A stretch of DNA of 64,000 nt from Agriotes lineatus (taxonomy: Eukaryota > Arthropoda > Insecta > Coleoptera > Elateridae). Below, one piece after another: positions 31,930 to 43,600 of the stretch (the first letter of the stretch is position 1; every line of letters begins with the position of its first letter). A program made the position numbers and the translations under genes. The stretch spans positions 1 through 64,000 of the forward strand of contig CALNHX010007795.1 in NCBI GenBank assembly GCA_940337035.1, given 5' to 3'. The notes under the pieces were generated by a model. The model had not been told where the DNA came from and ran no database searches. It saw only the letters and a program-made list of their open reading frames with translations.

Positions 31930-32929
31930 TAGTGATGGGCGTAACCGGACAATTTTCATAACCGAATTATTTGCATTCGAATCATATTAATAACCGATTG
32001 ATTGTTTGAATAATCATTCGAATCAATTCTGGCTCTCGATTCGTTTCGATTAAGTCAGCCGGTTTGCTGGTTGGCGGTTCACCGTCATCTGCATCGACAT
32101 CGGTTCACCGTCATCTGCATCAGCATCGTAACTTGCAGATAGCAGAGGAACTCAGTTAATTGTTAATTATAATAATTGTATAAATGATTTTTATTTGATT
32201 TCTAAGGAGTTTAAACCATTGAGAATAGCTATATCAATACTAATCATAAAGAATTTATAAATATGCGAATACAAAGTATCTATTGAATCTAATTTTAGTT
32301 CCTAAAATTCTCTAGTAGGCACCCTTCCCTTTTCGCTTGCACATCATACCGGTATATTTTAGAATCCATAATTTATCTACGTTCAGCCTTCCGCGGTATT
32401 AATGACGCACACTTAAAATTTTCAACATCGAAATCCACTTCTTGTCCCGACTGCTCCGTTATTAAAAATTAAATATAAATCTTTTACGATATTGGAAAAT
32501 CTTATTTCTCTTTCTGTTTATCCCTTATTAGGCATAATGAACCGCGTTTCGAAGCAAAAATTTAGGCCGTTATAAATTAATACCAACACCGCTTCGGCAA
32601 ATCTGATACTCAGCAGAACGTTATCTTTAATAGGAACGGCCCCATAAATTTAACTCGTCGACTGGGAGTCTCAAATGTCTTAATAACATCAACAAGCAGC
32701 GGCGAGCCTCACTTGGGTCAATCAAGTACATACGTAGAAAAGGTTATATGAGTTATGAAAGTATTATTTACAGAATTTCGATCACCCGCAGGTCGCTGAG
32801 ATGCGGCACGTAGTACGTATCAGGATGAGGTTATTTTTAATCCGAATACTTGGAACGAAAACCGAGTTACACAGGTTATTTCAATAACCAGATAACCGGT
32901 TATTTTTGATTCGAATAAGCCCATCACTA
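31930..32929. mobile_element. hAT-type MITE, 1.0 kb
   Basis: Both ends read TAGTGATGGGC (inverted). Flanks are ATTCACAT (31922-31929) and ATTTACAT (32930-32937), an 8-bp duplication with one change. Subterminal 'aaccggttatt' and 'gattcgaat' words recur at both ends. A 20-bp word ggttcaccgtcatctgcatc is repeated at 32066 and 32104. No transposase remains. Confidence 0.8.
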
Positions 32930-33239
32930 ATTTACATACTCTTTTTAAAACTAATCAGATTGAGTTTTACTTAACCCTAGTAACCCCACAAAATTGAGAG
33001 CACCAAAATAGGCCATTTTTTACGCCCACTGGATAACTTTGCTATTTATAATTGTTTAAAACATTTTTTTGCTTTCCTTACATATATAAAATATCTAATA
33101 CGTTTCTTATATTTAATATTTATCATACATACAGGAGAACAACAAATACATTTTTTAAAGTTATTTATTAAACGAACCAGTTATATATTTTTTAAACTGG
33201 ATATTTAGAAATCTACATTTGATTCTAAAATCTATTCTA

Positions 33240-34625
33240 ACTCAATATCCTGGCATGAAATGCTTTTTTTACAATTGAATGCGAAGGACAAATAAATTTT
33301 GTGGACACTTGTTATTATACGTATTTATTATCACTTTGGATGCAGATGTGACAACGTCCACGTTTTTTGTCTTGGTCGGTTGCCGTTTTTTTCTGAAACA
33401 TCCGTCCTGTAGCTTAGATAGCGGTTCTTACTGCCGAAGTTCCTTCTCTTCCATCTTCTTCGAATTTTATTGCTCTTCTTTCTATATTTTCTTTAGTCAT
33501 TTAATTTGCTAGATCTTCAAGGAAAATCTTTCGTTTTGCCTTCATATGTACTTTGCTTGCATAGCTAGGGTTCTTCTTTAGCCAAATAACAAAAGCATTG
33601 TACGCTGAAACATCAATAAAATGCATGAATAGGGCAAAACGCCACCTTTTAGTAGTGCGTCTGCACGAATATTGTCTAACTAATCTATCAGTGCGTCCAA
33701 TCTACTTTTGGTTTCATTATAAAAGGAAATTATTTCTGGTTTGTACTTGCATTCGATTCCAGCAATTTTGTGTTCGTGGTGCATACTTGATAGTAAAACA
33801 ACATGCTTTTTTGGTGTTTCCTTAGACACGCAAGACACTGACGTTAAGAATTTGGTAAATAAAAAGCTCGAAGAAAATAAACCTCTACCTGATGTATCCA
33901 GTAAACTCTTCGGAATACCTTTTTTATTTTTTTCGAATTGTTCCTACTATCGTAAGTTCATTGTTTAGTAATTCTTCGACTAAAGGAAGACTTACAAAAA
34001 AGTTATCAGCTGTAATATTCCTCCCGCTACCTTATCAAACGTCGCTCAAAGTTTTTACAACCCTCGAACCTTGACCTTGTTCTGGTGTGCCGCCAACTTT
34101 GCCGATATACACTTCAAAATTCCAGCAATAATAATTTTTGGCGTCACAGAGTGTCCAAATTTTAACTCCATATTTTCCTGGTTTATCAGGCATATAGACT
34201 TTGAATGGACATCTGCCTCTGAATTTCATAAGTTGCTCATCAATAGTTCCAAAGCTAGATGCTTTGTATGATTTTCGGCAATTATCTACGTGTATATCAG
34301 TCACTTCGCGAATAGGAGCTAGTTTGTCATTTTCTCGCCTCTCCTCTCTAGTTGAGATGTCATCAAACCTTATAAATTGCATGATTTCACTGAATCTATT
34401 TCTGCTCTTAACATCTGTATATATCTAACCGTTGAAAGCTGTAATATTTTCCCACATCGCTTCTATGCTTTCATTAGATTCATGAAAACGGCCGGCTACA
34501 ATAAGCAAACCCATAAATGCTTTTTCCGCTAATCGTACTGGAATTGACACATTATTGATAAAATTTTATTGAACAAAGTCAAAAATTCCATTACATCAAC
34601 CGTTGCTAGGTAATCCTATAACATA
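33240..34625 (-). pseudogene. piggyBac-like transposase, main body, frameshifted
   Basis: From 34625 down: NFINNVSIPVRLAEKAFMGL, LIVAGRFHESNESIEAMW, FSEIMQFIRFDDISTREER and the first catalytic Asp in FGTIDEQLMKFRGRCPF; then YMPDKPGKYGVKIWTLCDAK, second Asp in GRNITADNFFVSLPLVEELL, TIVGTIRKK, a damaged KTKSRLDALID stretch, MIDVSAYNAFVIW-like FIDVSAYNAFVIWLKKNPS, and a C-terminal cysteine finger RCHICIQS...FICPSHS. The order matches the DDE_Tnp_1_7 family. Stops (for example near 34430 and 34587) and several frame changes make it nonfunctional. Cut-and-paste transposition at TTAA is the family's known role. Confidence 0.85.
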
Positions 34626-34695
34626 AAATCGTTGCTCTCTTTCTTTGTTTGTATGTTTGTTCGCTACCTCCTTCGAAGATACTGGACCGACTAAG

Positions 34696-35452
34696 GCTGA
34701 AAACACACGAAGTGGTTCACGCCGAGTCGGCGGCCGAGTCGACAGCCGACTCGGCGGCCGCCTGCGATATAAAACACACGAGTCGGCTAAAAAGTCGCCG
34801 CGATGAACATAACGATGACATGTTGCCAGTATTACTATTGAAGACAATGGATTCGTTTTCGTTTTATTTTATTTGCATAATCAACATGCTGCATGTCCCA
34901 TAGGGCTGGTCTTGCCTGGATTTCCATTATTAATTTTTCGGTTTCGATATTGGAACACATATTTACCACTAAAATTAAATTAGTACATATATAACCTTCA
35001 AAACAAATGATCAGTCAGTTACTACTCATCTAAGTAAAATATTTTCATATATGACAAAGATATTTGACAACCGCTTTGAATCCGCTTGTCGTGTGTACAG
35101 TCATAAGATAGCACAGACTTGAGGGTACGCTTGAAGCGATAAGAAAACAGCGCTCGGCACTTGTTCTGGATGAGCGTACGATCGGCGTACGCGCTACATG
35201 ACGCAGCGTGTGTTTGGTCAGCTTTAAATACATACAAGCAAACTGCGCGCTACGCGCACGTGAAATAGGATACGCGAAAGGTCAAGCTCCGACCGAGCGC
35301 TAAGATAATAAAAACAAAACCTAAACAAATATAAACATCTATGAAGCCAGAACGTGAGATTTTATTGTGCCACAGACACACATTAAGGAAAATTATATTA
35401 TAGATAATCATGGGCTGCCGACTCGGCGTGAACCGCTTCGTGTGTTTTCAGG
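34696..35452. mobile_element. 757-bp TIR element with 5-bp duplication CTAAG
   Basis: Ends GCTGAAAACACACGAAGTGG and, on the other strand, CCTGAAAACACACGAAGCGG both continue into ttcacgccgagtcggc. CTAAG flanks both sides (34691-34695, 35453-35457). The left subterminal part has additional 'gagtcggcggccgagtcg' repeats, and the interior is featureless. Inserted within the debris separating the two piggyBac gene parts. Superfamily uncertain; it has no coding content. Confidence 0.75.
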
Positions 35453-35635
35453 CTAAGTTGTACGATGGCTTAAAAGTTTGCTGATTTTTAGACTTAGCTC
35501 GTAGGCCGGCTTTTATTTACAAAAAAAGTACGAAAAAGTTTTTATTTAATTAAATCCTCTAAGCAGGGGAGCGAAACGCTGTCGGGTGATTCTGTATGTT
35601 CATATATCATTATAGCGGTGCATTATTCAAATAAC

Positions 35636-35707
35636 CCAGGTTGGTCCAGGGGTAGAGTGCTCGCCTGCAACGCGGGCGGCCCGGGTTCAATTACCGGCCG
35701 ATGCATC
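35636..35707 (+). pseudogene. tRNA-Gly-derived sequence with altered anticodon (SINE head)
   Basis: From the D arm onward the sequence follows insect tRNA-Gly closely: ggggtagagtgctcgcctgc, acgcgggcggcccgggttca and ccggccgatgca. The anticodon position reads GCA rather than GCC, and the 5' acceptor strand (aacccagg) cannot pair with ccgatgca, so it is not a functional tRNA. A T-rich tract follows. Most likely the head of a SINE on the plus strand extending to about 35780. Confidence 0.6.
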
Positions 35708-35889
35708 CTTTTTTAAATTTATATTAATGAATCTCTCTTAAATTAGCGAACCGAAGCGCAGTTTGGGTGACCCACTAGTTTACAATAAAACTGTACAGAA
35801 ATAATATTCCCGGCCCAGGCCGGGAATATTTTTCGAAAAAAGACACGATTTCCTAATTTATTTTAATTACTCCTAACGATCGGCGGAAA

Positions 35890-36026
35890 AATAGTATGTG
35901 CATCTCGAATAAAAAGCAACATTCCCAGACTGCTGTGTTGCTGGGCTCGGCATTCGTCTCGCCCAACAATATTTACAGTTGCCTGGGAATGTTACGCTTT
36001 TCGTCCTAGATATACAATATACTATT
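35890..36026. mobile_element. Hairpin MITE H1, copy 2
   Basis: Same palindrome as 10668-10803 in reverse orientation: atagtatgtgcatctcgaat, aacattcccagactgctgtg, gggctcggcattcgtctcgccc centre, and ttcgtcctagatatacaata. The left flank (cgatcggcggaaaa) and the block 'aataatattcccggcccagg...ctgtacagttttattgtaaa' are also shared with copy 1, so a unit larger than the hairpin was duplicated. Confidence 0.7.
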
Positions 36027-37235
36027 ATTTTAACAGCGTCAACTTCTTTCCTAATTTTCATTTGTAGGTTACCCTGAAGTCTGCTATTGTAGTCTTCTAC
36101 AGATGCACGAGCTCTGTCGTTTGTGTACCGAACTACAATGTCTATAATATCACTTGAAATAAAAAGCGAAAATACATCAAGGACATACTGTTGTAACAAC
36201 CCGCAAGAAATTGCGTTATATTTATAAATCTTGTAGATTTTAAGTTGTCATGAGGAAGAATAAATCAAAGCCGCCCCTGCATAAATTAAATTTTTTGCGA
36301 ACGCAAAAGTTCATTTGGTAAGAACGAAAAGACTACATCGTTATAATCCACGAAGCGGTTGAATTACATCCGGTGTTAATTAACCAAAAGCTTACTCAGA
36401 ATAAAGAAGTGCCGAATTGGCAGTCAGTGCAAAACCGCGTGGGATATGCAGAATTTGCAATCGCATGCTATCTTGCAAAACGGGAGAGAACGAAAGACAT
36501 TCGTTTTTGTCCCGAAAGAAAATTACCTCTTGGGGAACGCAAACTGGACAGGCAGTCTTCCCGTATACTGCAAGATAATAAACTAATTACCGGTGAAAGC
36601 CGCTTTCGGGCGTACCGCGTCCCGGCGCCATGCCGCGAGCCGGGCGAAATAACCTAAGTTAAAATTGAAAGTTCTATTTAAAATTTATGTGAGCCAGTGT
36701 TGTGACAAGCCACTCAATATCAAAGGAACAACAACCAGGGGATCTAAAATCTAGTCGAACATATTTAAATTTCCTAAGTCAATTCGGGCGTACCGCGAAT
36801 AAATAAAATTAACATTCGCCCTCCAAGTTCTAGCAACGGCACCTGGAATAAGGTCAGTCATTTATGTGTATTTTATTAACCAGGGCTGCTATGTTTATTC
36901 TTTCCTTCCAAAGTAAATTGATGTCATAAACTTTAAGCGTAATTCCGATCAATTCTATTCACGAAACTATAGCAATTTAAGCATAGAGCGGTTTGGGCGA
37001 ATGATCATTGTAATTGGGCAGAATTGATACTTGTTTTTCAATATAGTGTTATATTATTCTTTGGCGTTTTATTTTATTAAAAGTAGACTTACAACCCCTA
37101 AATTAAGGTTAGTGGTCAACAACCGAGTTATCCTCCGAAGAAGCGAAATTTGTGATCTAAGAGGGAAAACTACCCCTAAAACCCCCATAAGGGTTGCAGC
37201 CCCTAACTCAAGGGGTGCAATACTTTACACTGTAA
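36027..37235. other. Insertion debris between piggyBac parts
   Basis: No coding frames. 'gggcgtaccgcg' occurs at 36608 and 36786. At 37160-37235 an inverted arrangement 'cccctaaaacccccataagggttgcagcccc...aaggggtgca' looks like a small MITE inserted just downstream of the piggyBac N-terminal fragment. Confidence 0.4.
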
Positions 37236-37548
37236 ATTCATATTGCATTGCGGAGGTCCCACCTTTTCACGAAGTATATTCACTTGTTTAGATTTCCTTT
37301 TTGGATCGGACATATATTTCCACATTCTCCCATCTATTTTCTCATTATTAGCTCCAGAAACGAGTTCATCAGCCGACTCTTCAAAATCGGAAACTTCACT
37401 CCAAATTCACTATCACAACGATGCTCTTAACTTCTTCATCATCGTCTACTTCGCTGCACACTTCAGGAACGTCTTCGTCACCATAATCACTTTCTTCTAA
37501 AAGCTTAGCTAGTTGCTCGTCAGTTAGCGGAATTTTATTTGGATTCAT
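37236..37548 (-). pseudogene. piggyBac-like transposase N-terminus
   Basis: Begins MNPNKIPLTDEQLAKLLEES then DYGDEDVPEVCSEVDDDEEV, an acidic N-terminus typical of piggyBac transposases. After a frameshift near 37400 it continues SDFEESADELVSGANNEK and DGRMWKYMSDPKRKSKQVN, ending near GPPQCNMN. It has the same strand as, and complements, the main body at 34625-33240, with the intervening 2.6 kb made of inserted elements. The ATG at 37546-37548 is the likely original start. Confidence 0.7.
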
Positions 37549-38408
37549 TATAACCAAATGGTAACAGCAAAATGAAAGTAAATTTTGAATCCTGCTTTTA
37601 TATAGACATACGACAAATATGAATATTCTTGTAAATTCCCCAGACAGTTCTTACCAATAAAATTCATGCATCCAGCGACATACACGAAGAGGCAAAATTC
37701 ACCAGATGACACTTTAAAATGAAATTCATGCATGCAACAACATGTACGAACAGGCATAAAACATTATTTGACTACAATACGCGAAGTACCGAAATGGGTC
37801 AAAATTGAAGCTTCACGCAAGGAAAGTAATAAAAAATTTCAGGTACCAACTTTTAAATTTCTATTTACGGCATACGGTGACAGAGAGCATAGGAATAGCA
37901 TATCTAGAAGCACAACGACGTAATAGCATCTGAAAAAAATCTGGTGTGATACACTCACACAACTTCCTTTTACAGTAATCTTATAATTAGCCAAAAATTT
38001 GATTTTAAATTTTTAAGCATTTGTCAAAAATTTTAAAAAATTACGAATTCTACAAAAACAGTACAAAATAGAGCGTTAGTAAAAGAGACAAGTTTTCTCT
38101 AAAATTTTAAGCTGTAATAATGTAATAATATACTGGGTGTTCTATTTAAAATAAGAGTTAATAAAAAAATAAAAACAAAACAAAAGAAACTAATTTTAGA
38201 AGTATTCAACTGGAAAATTGCCATTCTCATATCTATACACATTAAAAATGTAAAGAAAATGTAAAGTTTGAAAAAATCGGTAAAGCCGTTTTTGAAAAAA
38301 AAGAAAAAAACTGATTTTCTTCAAAAGCTTGCTGTTGCATTTACATGGTACACAAAACTTATATATAAAGTTTCAACGCCATACCTCTTTTCGTTTTTGA
38401 GATATTCT
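37549..38408. other. No recognisable gene; possible mariner-class MITE end near 38137
   Basis: AT-rich. 'tactgggtgttctatttaaaataag' at about 38131 resembles the start of TA-target MITEs, and the segment runs to the GACA-rich tail at 38409, but no matching inverted end was found. Confidence 0.35.
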
Positions 38409-38470
38409 GTTCACAGGCAGACAGACAGACAAATAGACACATACAGACACACAGACAGACAGTCAGACCA
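38409..38470 (+). repeat. Imperfect (CAGA)n microsatellite
   Basis: A run of cagacagacagacaaatagacacatacagacac-type units. The preceding 'ttttgagatattctgttcacagg' context resembles that of the GACG run at 9410, consistent with the same type of retroelement tail. Confidence 0.7.
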
Positions 38471-38679
38471 ATAAATTTTGGGTTCAGGGGACTCTAAAAT
38501 GTAAAGATCTGTTGAAAACACAATTTCGAATTTTTGGGGTGAATCCAATACTTCCTTTATTGTAAAAGCAAGTAAAAATGGCACAAGAAAATTCAATTCC
38601 TGGTAATTTTTGACCCGATTTTACAGTTGCTAGGGTTACTTTTGATGTACATTATTACAGGATGTTTTATCGACATTTT

Positions 38680-38893
38680 TCCACTGTCTCGGGTGTTCAA
38701 CACACGGCATCTATGAAGTTTTTGGTCTACTCCCGTCCTCAGGTGAATTAACTTCTGGTTAAGTCCTGAAAAGGACTGATTTTTGTATGTCGTTTTCACA
38801 TACACTCGTGCCTACTCCGAGGTTTGAACCTGGGACTACTGGTCACTGCGATTACAAGTATGTCACTCTTACCACTGAGCTGCCAGCGCGGAA
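38680..38893 (-). mobile_element. Penelope-type end block joined to a tRNA-Thr-like SINE head
   Basis: On the minus strand 38890-38822 resembles tRNA-Thr: GGCAGCTCAGTGGTAAGAGT (A box), anticodon-loop CTTGTAA (TGT) and B box CCCAGGTTCAAACC. The arms do not pair cleanly. Next to it, 'ccactgtctcgggtgttcaa...ctactcccgtcctcaggt' repeats the end block seen at 7245-7356. Whether this is one composite SINE or two adjoining relics is unclear. Confidence 0.5.
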
Positions 38894-38908
38894 ATATAAA
38901 GGGTATTT

Positions 38909-39280
38909 TAGAGGCGGATTACTTTAAATTGAAATAAAACACAGAAAAATGTTTTTAGTGTCCATGAAATTGGCTTTATTTGAAAGATACTTTTTTGGCA
39001 TTACTGTTTGAATATGATTTCGGGCATGTGACCGCCGCGGCTGGTGATACATGGAGTAATCTGGAGGTCTAATTTTCACACACTCTTTGCCGTAAATCAG
39101 GCTGTATTTCGGCAATAACGCGTCCAATGTTGGCTTTCAAGTGCTCAATTGTTTCCGGTTTATCGGCGTAGACATGCGACTTTACATATCCCCAAAGAAA
39201 ATAATCTAATGTGGTCAAATCGCCCGAACGGGGTGGCCAGTTAACAGATACAGAAAATGAACCAGTTAGCAAGTCCACGA
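38909..39280 (-). mobile_element. Truncated mariner/IS630-like element with transposase 3' end
   Basis: Begins TAgaggcggattactttaaa, the same end as the foldback element at 590-2322. The minus strand codes for SVNWPPRSGDLTTLDYFLWG, YVKSHVYADKPETIEHLK and ANIGRVIAEIQPDLRQRV, the C-terminal catalytic block with the last acidic residue region. Upstream of about 39280 the element is lost. This copy is less rearranged than the one near the window start and shows what an intact 3' half looks like. Confidence 0.75.
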
Positions 39281-40221
39281 GATCCCGAGATTAGTAAATA
39301 TGTAAATTTTTCGTTGCAGCAACTGTTGCAAACGTTAGCACAGGTAGACTACCATATTGGAAATCAAATGGACCACTTTTTATATTATAAATTTTTCATT
39401 TATTATTATAAAACATTAATTAAATGTGGAGCACAAAATCGTCAACCTTTCAAATTAATTTTATTCAGTTGTTCTCTTTTGTTAATGACAAAAAGCATCA
39501 TGTTGCTAAGATAGAGTGTTGTTCTACTATTAATTGGAAACTAGGTTTTATAATATTTACCACCAATAGAATAATGTTTGATTACATTGCTTACAAAATT
39601 TTCTTAAAATCTAAAATGCTGTCTATTAGCTTATAACTAATATTGTTCCATAGCGTGCACCCACAAACGTTTTTAATTTTACTGCTCTGCTTTTGCAATA
39701 TGTTTTTAATTATTAAAGCATTGAATTTTCAGTTCCGCACATTTCACGTTGCTTGCCTCCTTTCTGTTTCCTCCATTCAGGAATTACTCTTTGCAATTTT
39801 CTAGATTTTCTTTCATCTTGCTTTACTCTTTAGGTTGCTCACAGTCCTTTGCTTTTATTGATAACCACAATCCTTTTATACACGTAACAACCCTTTTGTG
39901 TCAATTACTCTCGTTCGGTTTGGCTTTACATGTGCACAAACCTATCATTTTAACTATATTACTTTATTCACAAGCCAAATTTAAACTTTCTGAAATATGC
40001 TTTGCCTTTGCGTGCCCTTATCCGACTAATTACAGTTTCTCGCATCTGATTATCAATGCATTTAATATTTTTATTTTTGTATAAAATTGCAATTATATAA
40101 AATATCCTAACTCTATGCTTTATTGATTTGGTTGAACATTTTGTACTGCAAATAGACCCAAGTTGTGGGCTTAATACCATTTCAGTATATGTTACCGGTG
40201 TATGCGCAATAGCCTATAAAC
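39281..40221. other. No recognisable gene
   Basis: T-rich sequence. A 111-codon plus-strand frame (39749-40084) is rich in Leu, Phe, Ser and Ile as expected from base composition and has no known motif. Part of 39700-40220 may be the 3' untranslated part of the adjoining Penelope-like relic. Confidence 0.35.
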
Positions 40222-40640
40222 CTTAGACTACTTTTGTAAATTTCTGCCAGTGGTGGCATCCAAATGTGCTTTATTTTTGCGTTAGCCTGGCTAATTGGTT
40301 CTTCTGCCAGTGCTATGTATGTAGCTTCTTTCAGCTTCTTACAGAACCTGTTTTTTTTTAGCTCTTATTGACCCGTTATCCATTGTATGCGTTGGTGTTC
40401 ATTTTAGACGTGTTCTGCGATCTTATATTCGGTGGTTTCTCCCTTTCTAATATCCTTGCGGTGTTCCGATAATCTTACTCGTACGGGTCGTTGTGTTTCC
40501 TCTATGTATTTTCTTCCACACTCGCACGGTACGCTGTAGATACAGATCTTTGAACTCGGACCTTCGTTCTTAGGCTTGGTATGCTTCATCATACTTTCAA
40601 ATTTATTGTGAACTTGACAGCAGTTCTGATGTTGAATTGA
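40222..40640 (-). pseudogene. Penelope-like GIY-YIG endonuclease remnant
   Basis: Minus-strand frames give KVHNKFESMMKHTKPKNEG, ICIYSVPCECGRKYIEETQR, VRVRLSEHRKDIRKGETTEY and KIAEHV. After stops and a shift comes RFCKKLKEATYIALAEEPIS and NAKIKHIWMPPLAEIY. 'IY.VPC.CG..YIGET.R....R..EH' is the GIY-YIG endonuclease signature of Penelope-like elements; here the conserved G of YIGET is E. The C-terminal 'KL.EA.YI....PIS......I..IW.P.' also fits. The reverse transcriptase that should precede it is missing. Confidence 0.75.
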
Positions 40641-43600
40641 AACAATAAAGAAGCCGACCTGCGATTAATTAATAAAATTGATCGATGGTAGTGAAAATCG
40701 CAGATCAACCCCCCTACAGTTTATACACCACGGCAGCTCTGAAAACTCTTTACTCACCGCGATGGCCCTAGCTAACTCAAATTTCGGCGGCCTTGGATCG
40801 TAGGTTCAAATCATCAGCTGTGTACCCTGGAATGTCTTCAAAAAAAAGAAAGGAAATGGAAATGGGCGCCAGAAATCAAAAGATTTCAAATAATAAGTGG
40901 AAAGAAACTGCAAGTGACTAGCGTTTAAGTAATAATTAATAAAAAGTCTTGAAGTGTCAGTAGTAAATAATCAGCATAATTATAATGCAAATAATGTGAT
41001 AACAATAGTCTTTTACATGATACGTGCGGGAACAAGAATTTTGGGAACGTGTAGCGCGGTTTGCGACTCGAGTACGCGTAGCGCACAAAATTCGCATGCT
41101 CTACAAGTTCCCATTACTTGTTCCCGCACAAGACATGTATGCTATTTTTTGCAAAACTGCTAAAAGTAAATCATATTTTAATATGAATTTATTTCGATAT
41201 TCTTCGTAAAAGAAATAGTTTGACATTTATTATGTCGGTAAAGTAGGTATCTAGCTAAGTAGCTGTCAGTTCTAACAAAACTTTTAAATTGATTGATTTA
41301 TATGCGTTCGTTGCAATAGATACAATCATTTTACGTTTACTACAAAATAAAAAGTTACTTTACCAGTGGCAAAATTCGTCGACGTACCTCGGTGCTATTT
41401 AATAACAGCTAGAAGTGCAGTGTGTAGCGACATCGACACTCTACAAACATCGGCGATGCATATCAAAAAATTTCTGTTAGGCGGCACTGTATTAATTGTC
41501 AGATTTTAATTTAATATTTTTTTGAGGTGATTTTAAATATTTTGAAGTAAAAATGGCAGTAAATTACATTTTCCTTATATATCTTTAATATTATAGTAAT
41601 TATTTTATTATGGAATTATCAATTAGCCTGAGAAAAAACGGTGCGTAAATCACGCACGTGTGTGTCAAAGTAGTACAATGACTGTAAAGAAGGCGTTTCC
41701 GTGATTCAATAGGGTGCGCGAAAACGTGGTTTGTACGCAAGGAGTGCAAAAAGTTGTGTACGTTAACTGAAGGTTGCGACACGTATAAAATTAAAAACCC
41801 CTTTCGAGTTATTTTAATAACTTTAACAACAAATTATTCGTGGAATAAGCTTATCACAGTCATTTAATAAAACCTTCTGTTAGGCTATTGAAAAATAAAA
41901 AAGCGTGACTGTACCTTTTACAGAGGGTCGAAATACATCAACATTGCAACTTTAAATACTGAGCATAATTAACTATAAGCATAAAAATTCAAATGTAAAA
42001 AGCAAGAGCATGTATGAAATTGAACATTACATATTAATAATTGCGGAACGTATGCATTTAAATTTTAAATATTGACGGGTTTAAACCGTATAAATGTAAA
42101 ATCCAGGTATTGAAGATACGATAAATCCCGGAAAGCACAAACTAACCTCGCAACATAAGCTGGACGTGAACTCCGTGGATGCACCGAAAATTGCTGCGGA
42201 AGCATCCTCAAAAAGGCAGCAAATACGCCGAACCCAGCAGGTGTCGAAAATGCGATAAGGCAAGCGCCTTGGCCTCCGAGATAAGCTCGTGGTTGAAATT
42301 GGTAATTAAGAGCTAAGCAAAAATGTAATTACTATCCAGAAAATAAAACAGCAAAGCGCCATCGTACCTGATCATAATCAGCTCTAAGAAACACACTGCT
42401 CTTTGAAATTGGTTGAGCGCACGTAATTTGACTTAATTAAAATCAAGCCTTAGCCGCGCCGACGAAGGCGGGCTTAGGTTAAGACAGCAAGTGCCTCGAA
42501 CGAGAATTTTGTGCCCAAAAAAAGGCTCGCACTCTGATAAGAGATAGCGCGGGTCGAGAGGGCATCGCGCAAACGAAAGGAACTCGATACAGGTACAAAA
42601 TAAACTGCTTTGGAAAATTTACGAATTCGAAATGCAACGGATTTATAATTCAAATAAAATATACAGGTTAAGCCTGAAATAATTCGATAAATGGCGAAAC
42701 AATTAGGCGAAGCCAAAAAATTGTTTCAGAATCTGTTTCCGATTCTTTTCAGTTTTCATTTCGGGAAAGACTTACATAGTAGCGCTGCCCCAGCTCTTAA
42801 AAAAGGGGTGCTGGCGTCGCTAAGTGGAGTTTCACATTTCAATACTAGACTACATAGGGTAACGGCCCAATAAAAGAAAGGGAGATATTAAATGCCAAGG
42901 CGCCACCACATTCCTAATAGGATAAGTATACAGGTGAGCCCACCGAGGAAAGTGAAAGCAAATGGGTACACCTTCTAACTTCAACCTTGGAAGTGTTTGG
43001 TTGACGAGCCACGAACAACAGCGTTGAACATACTTTTTTGAAAAACTCTTGTGCAGATTTCGAAACTTCTTTTACAAAAGAAAACACATGCAAACTCTCA
43101 TGCAAATACCTTAAACGTTAGACAAGAAAACCACAGTTAAATAAAAAAGAACCGTATTAACAATAATATATAAATGGACAATGGTTTAGTAAATAAATGT
43201 AACGAAATGGGTTAGTAAGGGTTCGGTTATATTACGTAACGCTTTAAACTAGCTATATGCGGTAAACTTGACAACAATTCAACGATATGACTCACAAACG
43301 CTAGCAATATTAACTATTCAAAATTCCTACTCATAAACAGTAATACTTGACGGTGAAAAAAACGTAGCTCAAATGCGATACATACTTTAATTGCCACAAC
43401 GTGGGGTGAAGCAAGAACATAAAATCTGACAGTAATTGATTCGACATAAAGACAACTACAATGGTTCAACCAGTAAAGGCTACATTGACCGCAACGTTAC
43501 GCAAAAATTGTTCGACACTACGTACACTGTAAACTATGGTACTGTAAAACTAACACATAAAAGCGGTACCTTCTTTAATAAAGAGTCCAGGTAGCTGCAT

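Larger units (their letters stand above)
32971..37548 (-). mobile_element. piggyBac-like transposon, internally disrupted, one end missing
   Basis: The 3' end is TTAA followed by CCCTAGTAACC at 32971-32985, matching the piggyBac target TTAA and CCCT terminal motif. A transposase gene on the minus strand is split between 37548-37236 (N-terminus) and 34625-33240 (rest). The matching 5' terminus was not found beyond 37548. Between the two parts lie an inverted-repeat element, a tRNA-like SINE and hairpin H1. One sub-block (34548-34625) has a relative in the composite element at 12397. Confidence 0.7.

Noticed and set aside
39749..40084. 111-codon plus-strand frame as a membrane protein
   Set aside because: Hydrophobic composition follows from T-rich DNA; no motif, no context, and it overlaps the expected 3' region of a Penelope-like relic.
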